A stretch of DNA of 64,000 nt from Geomobilibacter sp964432205 (GTDB lineage Bacteria > Desulfobacterota > Desulfuromonadia > Geobacterales > DSM-12255), in NCBI GenBank assembly GCA_964432205.1, contig CAYSMK010000003.1, positions 135,786 through 199,785 on the forward strand. The letters run 5' to 3'. Shown here one piece after another: positions 34,272-43,706 of this stretch. The notes below the pieces were generated by a model. That model saw only the letters and a program-made list of their open reading frames with translations, was not told the origin of the DNA and searched no databases. Made by a program: the position numbers and the translations under genes. Each line of letters starts with the position of its first letter. The first letter of the stretch is position 1.

Positions 34272-36050
34272 ATGGCTGTTAAGCTTTTCAAGGGTGCCGA
34301 ATACCTGATCACCGAGGTGACCAGGGACGACGTCTTCACCCCGGAGGATTTCAGCGACGAGCAGCGCCAGATCGGCGAGACCACCGAGCAGTTCGTGGTC
34401 AACGAGGTCCTGCCGCACCAGGAGGAGATCGAGAACCACGACTTCGGCCGGGTGGTCGCCCTGATGCGCCGCTGCGGGGAGTTGGGGCTGTTGATGATCG
34501 ACGCCCCGGAGGAGTACGGCGGCCTGGAGCTGGACAAGTCGACCAGCATGCTGGCCGCGGAGAAAATCGCCCCGGCCGGCTCCTTTTCGGTGGCCTATGC
34601 GGCCCACACCGGCATCGGTACCCTGCCGCTGGTCTATTACGGGACAAAGGAACAGAAGAACAGGTACCTGGGGAAGCTCATCAGCGGTGAATGGACCGCC
34701 GCCTACTGCCTGACCGAGCCGGACTCGGGGAGCGACGCCCTGGGGGCCAAGGCGAACGCCGTCCTGTCCGCGGACGGCAGGCACTACATCCTGAACGGCA
34801 CCAAGCAGTTCATCACCAACGGCAGTTTTGCCGACCTCTACACGGTATTCGCCAAGATCGACCGTGAGCAGTTCACCGCCTTCCTGGTGGAGCGGACCTT
34901 CGAGGGGGTGACGCAGGGGGCCGAGGAAAAGAAGATGGGGATCAGGGGCTCTTCCACCACCCAGATCATCCTGGATAATGCCAAGGTGCCGGTCGAGAAC
35001 GTGCTGGGGGAGATCGGCAAGGGGCACAAGATCGCCTTCAACGTCCTGAACGTGGGACGTATCAAGCTCGGCGCGGCCGTGACCGGGGCGGCCAAGAACG
35101 CCTTCGGCGTGGGGGTGAAGTACGCCAACCTGCGCAAACAGTTCGGCACCGAGATCAGCTCCTTCGGCGCCATCAAGGAGAAGATCGCCGACATGGCGGC
35201 CGGCCTGTTCGCCGCCGAGTCGCTGATCTACCGTCTGACCGGGCTGATCGACGACCGGATCGCCACCATTCCGAAGGACACCCCCAACTACTACGACGCC
35301 TACCAGCAGGGGATCGAGGAGTACGCCATCGAATGCGCCATTGCCAAGGTCTTCTGCAGCGAGGTCCTGGCCCGGGTGGCGGACGAGGTGGTGCAGATTC
35401 ACGGCGGCTACGGCTTCATCCAGGATTACCCGGCCGAGCGGTTCTATCGCGACGAGCGGATCAACCGGATCTTCGAGGGGACCAACGAGATCAACCGGCT
35501 CCTGATCTCCGGTACCATCCTGCGCCGGGCCATGAAGGGGGAGATCCCGCTCCAGGAGTCGGCGATGAAGGCGTTCGAGGCGCTGATGACCCCCTCCCTG
35601 GACGAGATCGACGACACTGTTCCCTTTGCGGCCGAAAAGGCGCTGATCGCCAACCTGAAAAGGGCGTTTCTGGTACTGGCCGGCAGCGGCGCCCGGAAGT
35701 TCATGACCGCCATCAAGGACGAGCAGGAGATCCTGCTGGCCGCGGCCGACATGGCCATCAACATCTTTGCCATCGAGAGCGCCGTGCTCAGGGCCGACAG
35801 GATCCTGCCTTCCTTAAGCGACAACCGGCAGGCAGCGGTCACGGCAACGGTCAGGTGCTTCACCTTCGAGGCCGCGGAGCGGACCGCCACCGCTGCCCGC
35901 AAGGCAGCCTTCTACATCGAGGAGGGGGATTCCCTGACCATGCTCCTGGCCGGCATCAGGCGCTTCACCAGGTACGACGCCACCGGGCTGTTGCAGGCCA
36001 AACGGCTCCTGGCCGACGCCTGCATAGAGACGGAAAGGTACCTCTTCTGA
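34272..36050 (+). CDS. fadE: Acyl-CoA dehydrogenase, FadE/VLCAD-like long form
   Basis: 592 aa. ACAD core in the first ~400 residues: YCLTEPDSGSDALGAKANA, TKQFITNGSFADLYTVFAK, GIRGSSTTQIILDNAKVPVENVLG, and the signature HGGYGFIQDYPAERFYRDERINRIFEGTNEINR. A ~180-residue C-terminal helical extension as in VLCAD and Bacillus FadE (594 aa). FAD enzyme of the first beta-oxidation step; passes electrons to an ETF such as etfBA at 46418. GAGGTG precedes ATG 34272. Confidence 0.92.
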   Translation: MAVKLFKGAEYLITEVTRDDVFTPEDFSDEQRQIGETTEQFVVNEVLPHQEEIENHDFGRVVALMRRCGELGLLMIDAPEEYGGLELDKSTSMLAAEKIAPAGSFSVAYAAHTGIGTLPLVYYGTKEQKNRYLGKLISGEWTAAYCLTEPDSGSDALGAKANAVLSADGRHYILNGTKQFITNGSFADLYTVFAKIDREQFTAFLVERTFEGVTQGAEEKKMGIRGSSTTQIILDNAKVPVENVLGEIGKGHKIAFNVLNVGRIKLGAAVTGAAKNAFGVGVKYANLRKQFGTEISSFGAIKEKIADMAAGLFAAESLIYRLTGLIDDRIATIPKDTPNYYDAYQQGIEEYAIECAIAKVFCSEVLARVADEVVQIHGGYGFIQDYPAERFYRDERINRIFEGTNEINRLLISGTILRRAMKGEIPLQESAMKAFEALMTPSLDEIDDTVPFAAEKALIANLKRAFLVLAGSGARKFMTAIKDEQEILLAAADMAINIFAIESAVLRADRILPSLSDNRQAAVTATVRCFTFEAAERTATAARKAAFYIEEGDSLTMLLAGIRRFTRYDATGLLQAKRLLADACIETERYLF

Positions 36051-36051
36051 C

Positions 36052-37002
36052 ATGCGCCAGCACACGGTACCAACGCCGTACCCTGTCGGCGAGGCGCACT
36101 ATTATTCCCTGGAGACGCAGCAGGGACTGGTCCTGTTCGATACCGGCCCGCCCACCCCGGAAGGGGAGTCGGGCCTGAAGACGGCGGTCGACATGGCGCG
36201 GCTGCAGTGCCTGTTCGTCACCCATGGCCATATAGACCATTACGGCCTGGCCGACTTTGTCCTGAAGAACAGCCCTGCCAGCGTCTTCATCGGCCGCAGG
36301 GACAGCATCAAGTTCAGCCGCTATCGGGAACGAAGGGCCCGCGGTGGCGAGATCCTCAGACAGATCGGTTTTGGTGACGGGTTCGTGCAGCGGTTGCACG
36401 AAACGTTCAGGCAGGCCGAGCCGAGTCCGTTACTGCTGGCACAGTGCCGGATCGTCGAGGAGTCTCCGGAGCTGGCCGGGATGGGGATCGACTGGCTCGC
36501 CTGTCCGGGGCACTCCCAGAGCGATCTTGTCTACCTGGTGGGCGAGTACGCCGTGACCGGTGATCTCCTTTTGCACAACATCTTCCAGGCACCGCTCCTG
36601 GACGTGGACCTGGAGACGTTTTCGGGCCGCTTCCGGAACTACGATGCCTACTGCAACTCCCTGTTCAACCTGGTCAAACTGCGGGGGCGGCGGATCATGC
36701 CGGGCCACCGGCAGGCCATTACCGGGGTTGACGAGGCGATCCTCTTCTATGTCACGACGCTACTGGAGCGTGCGGGCCAGTTGCGACCGCTGCGACATCT
36801 CCCGATCGAGAAGATACTCGACCGGCTTTTCCAGGGCCGGCTTACGGACCCGTTCGCGGTCTACCTGAAGGCGTCCGAGATCGTTTTCATGCAGGATTTT
36901 CTGGAAAGCCCCGCACTGCTCAAGGTTTCCCTGGAGCAGTGCGGCCTCTTCGAGCGCGTCAGCGAGACCTACGCAGCGACTCTACATTCCTCACGCGGTT
37001 AA
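36052..37002 (+). CDS. MBL-fold metallo-hydrolase
   Basis: 316 aa. Metallo-beta-lactamase signature THGHIDH (His58, His60, Asp62, His63), a second ligand region CPGHSQSDLVYL, TGDLLLH with the bridging Asp, and PGHRQAI with a later His. The C-terminal ~80 residues contain a helical LACTB2-like domain (PIEKILDRLFQGRLTDPFAVYLKASEIVFMQDFL). Starts 1 bp after the fadE stop codon, so translationally coupled; may act as an acyl-CoA thioesterase-like or other hydrolase in fatty acid degradation, but this is inference. Confidence 0.85.
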   Translation: MRQHTVPTPYPVGEAHYYSLETQQGLVLFDTGPPTPEGESGLKTAVDMARLQCLFVTHGHIDHYGLADFVLKNSPASVFIGRRDSIKFSRYRERRARGGEILRQIGFGDGFVQRLHETFRQAEPSPLLLAQCRIVEESPELAGMGIDWLACPGHSQSDLVYLVGEYAVTGDLLLHNIFQAPLLDVDLETFSGRFRNYDAYCNSLFNLVKLRGRRIMPGHRQAITGVDEAILFYVTTLLERAGQLRPLRHLPIEKILDRLFQGRLTDPFAVYLKASEIVFMQDFLESPALLKVSLEQCGLFERVSETYAATLHSSRG

Positions 37003-37216
37003 CTTCCACAACCTGCCTGTCAGTTCATCAACTACTCTCCCGTCATCTTTTTCGCCGGTTCTCGGGCAAGCGGCCGGCATTTTGCTGTGTCAGGGGGGCA
37101 CTCAACTGCGCAGCCGTTCGCCGATGCATATAGACGTTTTCTCTGGCTGCTCTCGACAACGTCACTGTTCAAGACGCTCTCCCATGGGAACTGAGTGCAG
37201 AAGGCCCACCCAGATG

Positions 37217-37234
37217 TGATTCAGAAGTGAATCA
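37217..37234. promoter_or_regulatory. Candidate operator, ATTCA-N4-TGAAT copy 1
   Basis: TGATTCA-GAAG-TGAATCA, a perfect 7-bp inverted repeat with 4-nt spacer, 134 bp before the activator gene start. Copies 2 (37238) and 3 (39192) share the ATTCA-N4-TGAAT core. Confidence 0.6.
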
Positions 37235-37237
37235 ATA

Positions 37238-37251
37238 ATTCAATATTGAAT
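37238..37251. promoter_or_regulatory. Candidate operator, ATTCA-N4-TGAAT copy 2
   Basis: ATTCAATATTGAAT, a perfect 14-bp palindrome with the same half-sites as copy 1, its centre 19 bp downstream of the centre of copy 1. Confidence 0.55.
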
Positions 37252-37367
37252 AAAATAGGCATAACGTTATTATATCTGAATCGTATATACTGTCAGTATC
37301 CTCACCTGGATAGCTTAACCACGCCTGCTTACAGGTATAATTGGATTTTCACGCACGAGGTGTCACC

Positions 37368-39143
37368 ATGCCCCTGAAATCAGACACAACGAAAGTCAGC
37401 ACCTCACCCATGAACAGCAAGAGCCCCCTTTCGGAAGGGCTATACCTGTCCATGATGAACTCCATGGACGTTGCGATCGTGACGGTCAACAACTCCGGCA
37501 TGACCGTTTTCGGCAACAGGACTGCCCGCAGGAGTCTGAGTGCCTATCCTGGCATTCACCTGAATGATGTCATCCCGGATCTCTGGTCAAAGATCACCAG
37601 CCGTCTGAAAGGGGGCACGTTCACCATTGAGGTCTCCGTGCGTGGGGGCGAGGCAAACTACGTGGGGAGGATAAGTCCCATCGTTCTCGACAACCGGGAA
37701 GAGGGGGCCGTCTGTTTCTTTGTGGAGAATTCCGGGCTGGAAGCAATGGCCATGCAGATGAGGATATTTCAGGAGCTTACCAAAGAGCTGGACGCCATCA
37801 TCAACTCCTCCTCGGTCGCGCTCTGGATCTGCGACGGCGAAGCCAATGTGCTGCGGATGAATCCGGCGTCCGAGCGGTTGAATCAGATTGAAGCGGTGGA
37901 TTATATCGGCCGCAACATGCGGGAACTGGTCGAGGAGGGGTTCATCGACAAGTCGGTCACCCTGGAGGTCATCAAGACCGGGAAAGTGATGAATCTGCTG
38001 CAGCATCGGTTGGGTCGCACACTGCTCATTACCGGGACCCCGGTGTTCGATGACATGGGCAGATTGATCCGGGTGGTGGTGAGCGAGCGTGACGTCAATG
38101 AAATAGACCATTTGCAGCGGGAGATAGAGGAGCGCGAGGCGATACAGGACAAGTTCCGCAACCATATGCTGGAGATGCAGCAGCTTAAACTTGAGTCGCG
38201 GCGCATCATCGCCAAGAGCCCGTGCATGGTGAAGGCGCTGCAGCAGGCGCTCAAGGTGAGCATCTCCGACTCGTCGGTCCTGATCCTCGGCGAGTCGGGG
38301 GTCGGCAAAGGGCTCTTTGCCGACCTGATCCACAAACACTCGCGCCGGGCCGACAAGCCTCTGATCAAGCTCAACTGCGGGGCAATCCCCGAATCACTGA
38401 TCGAATCCGAACTGTTCGGCTACGAAAAGGGGGCGTTTACCGGCGCCCAGGCCGGCGGCAAGCCGGGATACTTCGAGATTGCCGACGGCGGCATACTGTT
38501 CCTCGACGAGATCGCGGAACTGCCGCTCTCCTCGCAGGTGAAGCTGCTCCGCTTCCTGGAAGACGGGCGCATTACCCGCCTTGGCGGCACCAAGAGCTGC
38601 ACCGTCGATGTCCGCATCCTGGCGGCAACACACCGCAACCTCGAAGAGATGGTGGCGCTGGGCAAATTCCGGCTCGACCTCTATTATCGGCTGAAAGTCA
38701 TCCCCATCTATGTGCCCTCGGTGCGGGAGCGCAAGGCGTGCATCCTCCCCCTGATCCATCACTATACCGGCCATTTCAGCGAAAAGTACGGTATCAAGAA
38801 GCGTCTGACGCGCGCTGCGACAGATGGCCTGCTGGCCTATTCATACCCCGGCAATGTCCGGGAACTGATGAACGTCTGCGAGCGGTTGGTCGTCATGACG
38901 GAAACGGAAGTGATCGATATCCAGGACCTGCCGAGCGACATCCTCTGCCAGGCGCGGGAGGCGGGGGTGACGCCGACTGACTGGCCGGAAGGAATGACCA
39001 TGCAGCAGATCCTGGACGACGTGGAGAAGCAGGTGCTCTCCCGGGCCATGGAGCGATTCGGCAGCCAGTACAAGGCGGCCGATTCCCTTGGCCTGAGCCA
39101 GCCCACCATAAACAGAAGGCTCAGGAAGTTCAATATCCAGTAG
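37368..39143 (+). CDS. PAS-domain sigma-54-dependent transcriptional activator
   Basis: 591 aa starting at ATG 37368 after GAGGTG. Two PAS-like sensory regions (about residues 25-125 and 135-235), a short coiled coil, then an AAA+ domain: Walker A GESGVGKG, GAFTGA sigma-54 contact loop in YEKGAFTGAQAGG, Walker B ILFLDEIAELPL, and a Fis-type HTH at the C terminus (AADSLGLSQPTINRRLRKF). No receiver domain, so it likely senses a small molecule directly. Adjacent to a hydantoinase/permease operon with a -24/-12 promoter, its likely target. Confidence 0.92.
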   Translation: MPLKSDTTKVSTSPMNSKSPLSEGLYLSMMNSMDVAIVTVNNSGMTVFGNRTARRSLSAYPGIHLNDVIPDLWSKITSRLKGGTFTIEVSVRGGEANYVGRISPIVLDNREEGAVCFFVENSGLEAMAMQMRIFQELTKELDAIINSSSVALWICDGEANVLRMNPASERLNQIEAVDYIGRNMRELVEEGFIDKSVTLEVIKTGKVMNLLQHRLGRTLLITGTPVFDDMGRLIRVVVSERDVNEIDHLQREIEEREAIQDKFRNHMLEMQQLKLESRRIIAKSPCMVKALQQALKVSISDSSVLILGESGVGKGLFADLIHKHSRRADKPLIKLNCGAIPESLIESELFGYEKGAFTGAQAGGKPGYFEIADGGILFLDEIAELPLSSQVKLLRFLEDGRITRLGGTKSCTVDVRILAATHRNLEEMVALGKFRLDLYYRLKVIPIYVPSVRERKACILPLIHHYTGHFSEKYGIKKRLTRAATDGLLAYSYPGNVRELMNVCERLVVMTETEVIDIQDLPSDILCQAREAGVTPTDWPEGMTMQQILDDVEKQVLSRAMERFGSQYKAADSLGLSQPTINRRLRKFNIQ

Positions 39144-39191
39144 CCGGATGTTTACCGGAAGGTATCGTTGCGGCCATATATTTTTGTCGCA

Positions 39192-39205
39192 ATTCAGAAT
39201 TGAAT
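39192..39205. promoter_or_regulatory. Candidate operator, ATTCA-N4-TGAAT copy 3
   Basis: ATTCA-GAAT-TGAAT followed by CA, the same half-sites as the two copies upstream of the activator gene. About 260 bp before the -24 element of the hydantoinase-type operon, a distance usable by enhancer-binding proteins with looping. Confidence 0.55.
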
Positions 39206-39458
39206 CAATTTACGGGCGACAGACTCATTAGCTCGCAAACATTGTCTCTGATTTCCATACCCACCTGACCGGATCGGCTCATTTCGACTGACGTGCGGCG
39301 TGAGGGCAGCGAACTGCCCCCCTCCTCGGCCTCCCCGATATGCTTGAGTTTCTCACCCTGCTTTACGTAAAAATACTGTTATCTTAGTTGGTTGTATAAC
39401 TATAAGCGAAGACGTAGAGTGGGCGGTACATCAGGCATCACTGCCGGAAATCTGCATG

Positions 39459-39474
39459 TTGGCATGACTGATGC
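39459..39474 (+). promoter_or_regulatory. Sigma-54 (-24/-12) promoter of the hydantoinase-type operon
   Basis: TTGGCAT-GACTG-ATGC: GG at 39461-39462 and GC at 39473-39474 with exactly 10 nt between. One mismatch to TTGGCAC and one to TTGC. Transcription would start near 39486, about 60 nt before ATG 39549. Confidence 0.65.
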
Positions 39475-39548
39475 TTAGCACTTATACCAAAATAATGTTT
39501 TGGGACTCGCGATCTGAAACAAAAAATCCATCTACAAAGGAGATCACC

Positions 39549-41594
39549 ATGAAGTATCGCGTCGCCATTGATACGGGAGGAACCAATACCGATGCCTTCA
39601 TCTTCAACGAAGAAAACGGCACCTCATTCATAGCCAAGGTCCCCTCGACACCGAAGAACCCGGCGGTTGCCATAACCGATGCCATCAAGGCCGCGGGGCT
39701 CAAGGCTGCGGAGATCAAGCTGATTACCCATGGAACTACCGTGGCGACCAATGCGCTGATCGAGCGCAACTTTCCGAAGACCGCCATGATTACCACATCC
39801 GGCTTTCGTGACGTGGTGGAGATCTGCGACGGCACCAAACAGGAGCTGTGGGACGCCTACCAGGACAAACCGTCCTCCTACATCCGCCGACGCGACCGTT
39901 TCGAGGTAACCGAGCGGGTCGATTACAACGGCAACGTGGTGACGCCGCTCGATCGGGAGCAGGCGCGCAGCGTCGCCGAGAGGATTTCCAAGCTGGGATA
40001 CCAGGCAGTATGCATCTGCTTTATCAATTCATATGTGAATTCCGATCATGAACAGGCGATGAAGGTGATCCTCGAAGATTACCTGCCGAGCGGCACCTAT
40101 GTCTGCACGTCGAGCGAAACCATCCCGGAGATGTTCGAACACCCCCGCTTCAGCACCGCCATGATCAATGCCGTGCTCGGCCCGTGCATCGTGAACTATG
40201 TCCGGGACCTGGAAGGCCGTCTCAAGGAGATGGGGTACAAGGGCGACCTCCTGATCCTCCATTCCGGCGGCGGGGTGCTCACCGCCAAGGGGACCAGCAG
40301 GTTCCCCTCCCGGCTGGCAAGCTCCGGCATCGTGGCCGGCGCCATCGCCGGCGCGCACATAGCAAAGCAGGCGGGATTCCAGAACGCCATCAGCTTCGAC
40401 ATGGGCGGGACCAGCACCGACGTTGCCCTTACCTATAAGGGAGAACTGAAAACGGCCAACAGCTGGCAGGTGGAGTACGGCTATCCGATCATGTTTCCCA
40501 GCGTCGAGGTGCTCACCATCGGCGCCGGCGGGGGGAGCATCGCCTGGATCGACGCCGGAGGCTCCCTGCGCAACGGTCCGCAGAGCGCCGGCGCGGATCC
40601 GGGCCCGGCATGTTATGGCAAGGGGGGCGAAGAAGCGACCAATACGGACGCCAACCTGGTGCTGGGCCGGTTGAGCAGTTCCCTGCTCGGTGGGCGGCTG
40701 CAGCTCGATCTGAAGGCCTCGAAACAGGTCATCGGCAACAAGGTGGTCGGACCGCTCGGCATGGAGCTGGCTACTGCCGCCAGTGCCATGCTGAAGGTTG
40801 CGGAAGCCAACATGGCCAACGCCATCAGGCTGATTTCGGTGGGCCGCGGCTATGACCCGCGCGACTTCGCCCTGGTCGCCTTCGGGGGGGCCGGACCGCT
40901 CCACGGGGCGTACCTCGCCCAGGAGCTGGAGATCCCGACGGTCATCTTCCCGCGGTATCCCGGCATCGCGTCCGCCATGGGGTGCCTGCTGGTGGATATC
41001 CGCCATGATTCGAGCCAGATGTACCTCGGCAAGGTGCAGGACGCAAACCTCATCCAGCTTGCCCACAGCTTCGAGTCGATGGAGGAAGAGGCGAGGGATC
41101 ACCTGCATGAAGAAGGGGTTCAGCCGGAGGACATGCGTTTCGTGCGGCAGCTCGACATGCGGTATATGGGCCAGTGGCGGACCCTGACGGTGCCGGTGGA
41201 CCTGTCCGATTCGGAACACGGCCTTAAGGAGGCGCTGAAGAAGTTCCACTCCGAACACGAACGTGCCTATTCCTACAGCGACCCGGCCCGTGATGTGGAG
41301 ATATTCGCGCTCAAACTGGTGACCCAGGGGATCATTCCCAAGCCGACCATGCCCAAGGTGCGGGAAACCGGCGACGCAGAGAGTGCCTTGACCGGCAGCC
41401 GACAGGTCTATTTCGACGAGGCCGGGGGATATGTGGAAACGCCCGTCTACAACAGGGACAAGCTGCTGCCGGGCGCACGGATCATGGGGCCTGCCGTCGT
41501 GGAACAGCTGGATTCTACCGTGGTCCTTCCTCCCGAGACCTCCAGTGTCGTCGATCCCTATCTGAATATCATTACCAACTTTATCCGGGGCTGA
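39549..41594 (+). CDS. Hydantoinase/oxoprolinase family subunit A (HyuA-like)
   Basis: 681 aa. ASKHA-type ATPase start KYRVAIDTGGTNTDAFIFN, then THGTTVATNALIERN, SFDMGGTSTDVAL and VAFGGAGPLHGAYLAQELEIP, all hallmarks of the HyuA/oxoprolinase/acetone carboxylase beta family. These couple ATP to opening of a cyclic amide (hydantoin, oxoproline) or to carboxylation of ketones. The true start at 39549 follows AAAGGAGA. Paired with a HyuB-like gene 13 bp downstream. No acetone-carboxylase gamma subunit is nearby, and an NCS1 permease is, so a cyclic ureide or lactam substrate is favoured. Confidence 0.88.
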   Translation: MKYRVAIDTGGTNTDAFIFNEENGTSFIAKVPSTPKNPAVAITDAIKAAGLKAAEIKLITHGTTVATNALIERNFPKTAMITTSGFRDVVEICDGTKQELWDAYQDKPSSYIRRRDRFEVTERVDYNGNVVTPLDREQARSVAERISKLGYQAVCICFINSYVNSDHEQAMKVILEDYLPSGTYVCTSSETIPEMFEHPRFSTAMINAVLGPCIVNYVRDLEGRLKEMGYKGDLLILHSGGGVLTAKGTSRFPSRLASSGIVAGAIAGAHIAKQAGFQNAISFDMGGTSTDVALTYKGELKTANSWQVEYGYPIMFPSVEVLTIGAGGGSIAWIDAGGSLRNGPQSAGADPGPACYGKGGEEATNTDANLVLGRLSSSLLGGRLQLDLKASKQVIGNKVVGPLGMELATAASAMLKVAEANMANAIRLISVGRGYDPRDFALVAFGGAGPLHGAYLAQELEIPTVIFPRYPGIASAMGCLLVDIRHDSSQMYLGKVQDANLIQLAHSFESMEEEARDHLHEEGVQPEDMRFVRQLDMRYMGQWRTLTVPVDLSDSEHGLKEALKKFHSEHERAYSYSDPARDVEIFALKLVTQGIIPKPTMPKVRETGDAESALTGSRQVYFDEAGGYVETPVYNRDKLLPGARIMGPAVVEQLDSTVVLPPETSSVVDPYLNIITNFIRG

Positions 41595-41607
41595 AAGGAG
41601 AACCGCC

Positions 41608-43617
41608 ATGCAAAGCAGTTCATTACACAAAAGTTCTCACGAACCTGAACACGAAGAACGAGCACCAGTCAAACTCGACCTGATCACCTTCGAGGTGCTC
41701 AAAAATGCCTTCATCAACCTGGTGGACCAGATGTCCGAACAGCTTTTGCGCACCTGCTACTCGTTCGTCATCTACAGCCGCGATTTCAGTAACTGCATCT
41801 GCGACCGCCACGGCAACACCGTTGCCCAGGGGACCCAGGATATCGCCGTCCATGTCGGGACGCTCCATTTCAGCGTCAAATCGGTCATCGAGCAGTTCGG
41901 CGCCGACATCCGGCCGGGAGACGTCTTCATCACCAATGACCCGTACAACGGTGGCACCCACTTCAACGACGTCAGGATCATCCGCCCCATTTTCTGTGAC
42001 GACGAACTGGTGGCATTCACCCAGTCGAACGGGCACTGGGCAGATATCGGCGGCAGTGTCCCCGGTTCCTTCGACATCACCGCCAAGGAACATTTCGGCG
42101 AGGGGCTGCGCATCACGCCGATGAAGATCTGGAAGGAGGGGGTATTCCAGGAAGACGTCGCCAGGATGCTCGTGTCCAACATGCGGGCACCCAACGATTC
42201 GCTCGGCGACCTGCGTGCCCAGTCCGAAGCCACGCTGTGCGGGGCGCGCCGCCTGCTGGCCCTGATGGACAAGTACGGCAAGGAGACGATCCTCCTGGCA
42301 TTCGAGGAGGTGCAGAACTATGTCGAGCGGTATGCCCGCGGCCAGCTGAAAAAGCTCCCCAAAGGAACCTGGAGCGCAACGGATTTCATCGATCAGGACC
42401 CGTCCGGGGAAGAAGGTTTGATACCGATCAAGGTCACCATGACCATCGGGGAAGACCGGGTCTTCTACGACTTTACCGGCACCCACGCCTCCATCGGCTG
42501 CTTCCTGAATTCGACCTACAGTGCCTCGTTCTCGGGGGTGGTCGCCGGCACCAAGACCTTCTTTCCCGAGCTCCCCCTCAATTCCGGTTTCTACCGGATC
42601 ATCGACGTCCACTTCCCGGAAGGGAGCGTTGTCAATGCCCCCTGGCCGGTGGCGGTTGCCGGTTACTGTTCGGGCAGCTATGAAAAGATCATGAATGCGA
42701 TCTTTGCCCTCTGGTCGAACATCATCCCGGAACGGGCGCTGGCCTGCTCCTTCAACCTCGAATACCTGCTCGTCGGCGGCTGGGACGGGCGGGACAAGTC
42801 GAACCGGCGCTATTTCATGAATTACGACTGGATGGCCGGCGGGTGGGGGGGGCGTAACGGCAGAGACGGCTCCAATGCTACCTCGCCCGTGTTCGGGGTC
42901 GGCCTGGCCATCCAGTCGGTCGAGGCCCAGGAGCGGTTGAGCCCGGTGCTGACCAGCGAGCACCAGATCGAAACCGACTCCGGCGGTCCCGGTAAGTATC
43001 GCGGCGGGTGCGGTGTCCGCAGAGGTGGAAAACTGACCAAGGTCGACAAGGCGGTGATGTCGTACTGTTGCGATCGCTCCCGTTCCGTCACCTGGGGCAT
43101 CTGGGGCGGCCTGCCGTCACGTCCCCATGGCGTGTCGCTGCTTCGTCAGGGCGCTGAGCAGGCGGAGTATCTCGGGGCGGTGTTCTCCAACGTCCCGGTA
43201 ACGGAAGGGGATCTTTTCAGCCGGCCGTCATCGGGTGGCGGCGGGCTGGGCGATCCGCTCGAACGAGTGCCGCAGGCCGTGCTCGACGATGTCATCGATG
43301 GCTACGTGAGTGTGGCACGGGCCCGCACCGATTACGGCGTGGTGATTACCGCCGTAAGCCCCGACCTCAACGAGTATGTCGTCGATCTCGATGCCACGGC
43401 CCGGGCACGCGCCGACATCCGGGCGACCCGCGACGCACTGCTCACGATGGACCCGCTCGCCGTTGCGGAAAAATTCCGGGCAGGGGAGATCGATACCCTC
43501 GATGTGATCCGCCAGTATGGGGTCATCTGCAACTGGAACGACCGGACGCTCCTGCCGAAAACCACCAGCCAGTTCCGCGAGGCTCTCGCCGCGAGACGAA
43601 AACCGCCAAAGCTGTAA
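41608..43617 (+). CDS. Hydantoinase/oxoprolinase family subunit B (HyuB-like)
   Basis: 669 aa. Family B landmarks: LKNAFINLVDQMSEQLLRTCYSFVIYSRDFSNCICDRHGN, GDVFITNDPYNGGTHFNDV with metal-binding Asp/His residues, GSVPGSFDITAKEHFGEGLRI, and DSGGPGKYRGGCGVRRG near residue 455. Shorter than acetone carboxylase alpha (~770 aa). Forms the catalytic complex with the A subunit. AAAGGAG precedes ATG 41608. Confidence 0.88.
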   Translation: MQSSSLHKSSHEPEHEERAPVKLDLITFEVLKNAFINLVDQMSEQLLRTCYSFVIYSRDFSNCICDRHGNTVAQGTQDIAVHVGTLHFSVKSVIEQFGADIRPGDVFITNDPYNGGTHFNDVRIIRPIFCDDELVAFTQSNGHWADIGGSVPGSFDITAKEHFGEGLRITPMKIWKEGVFQEDVARMLVSNMRAPNDSLGDLRAQSEATLCGARRLLALMDKYGKETILLAFEEVQNYVERYARGQLKKLPKGTWSATDFIDQDPSGEEGLIPIKVTMTIGEDRVFYDFTGTHASIGCFLNSTYSASFSGVVAGTKTFFPELPLNSGFYRIIDVHFPEGSVVNAPWPVAVAGYCSGSYEKIMNAIFALWSNIIPERALACSFNLEYLLVGGWDGRDKSNRRYFMNYDWMAGGWGGRNGRDGSNATSPVFGVGLAIQSVEAQERLSPVLTSEHQIETDSGGPGKYRGGCGVRRGGKLTKVDKAVMSYCCDRSRSVTWGIWGGLPSRPHGVSLLRQGAEQAEYLGAVFSNVPVTEGDLFSRPSSGGGGLGDPLERVPQAVLDDVIDGYVSVARARTDYGVVITAVSPDLNEYVVDLDATARARADIRATRDALLTMDPLAVAEKFRAGEIDTLDVIRQYGVICNWNDRTLLPKTTSQFREALAARRKPPKL

Positions 43618-43659
43618 CCAATCCATAGTCACAGTCCCGTTTGTTGTAACAGTCGCAAT

Positions 43660-43706
43660 GGGCATTCAAATCAATCAGTTATGACGATTGATTGATTTGA
43701 ATGCCC
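43660..43706. repeat. 18-bp perfect inverted repeat between hyuB-like and permease genes
   Basis: Arm 43660-43677 (GGGCATTCAAATCAATCA) and arm 43689-43706 (TGATTGATTTGAATGCCC) are exact reverse complements around an 11-nt loop. Followed by GGGCGGAC, not by a T-run, so a processing or mRNA-stability hairpin or a protein site is more likely than a standard terminator. Confidence 0.85.

Larger units (their letters stand above)
37003..37367. other. Intergenic region upstream of the sigma-54 activator gene
   Basis: 365 bp without a gene. The right half (37205-37330) is AT-rich and contains two copies of the inverted motif ATTCA-N4-TGAAT, annotated separately. No convincing -35/-10 pair or terminator was picked out; fadE-operon transcription may end in the left half. 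Confidence 0.5.
39144..39548. other. Intergenic control region of the hydantoinase-type operon
   Basis: 405 bp with no gene. It contains ATTCA-N4-TGAAT copy 3 (39192-39205), a short hairpin GGGCAG-CGAA-CTGCCC (39304-39319, no T-run), an AT-rich tract (39365-39410) suited to IHF bending, and a sigma-54 promoter (39459-39474). Confidence 0.6.

Noticed and set aside
37094..37112. Possible -24/-12 promoter GGCACTCAACTGC upstream of the activator gene
   Set aside because: GG-GC spacing is not the required 10 nt when aligned on the best -24 match, and it lies more than 250 bp from the gene.
39304..39319. GGGCAG-CGAA-CTGCCC hairpin as a terminator after the activator gene
   Set aside because: Short stem, 160 bp after the stop codon and no T-run; left unannotated as a terminator.
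40029..41630. 533-codon minus-strand open frame opposite the HyuA-like gene
   Set aside because: Overlaps a well-supported gene completely and is low-complexity in His, Gly and Arg, as expected for a shadow.
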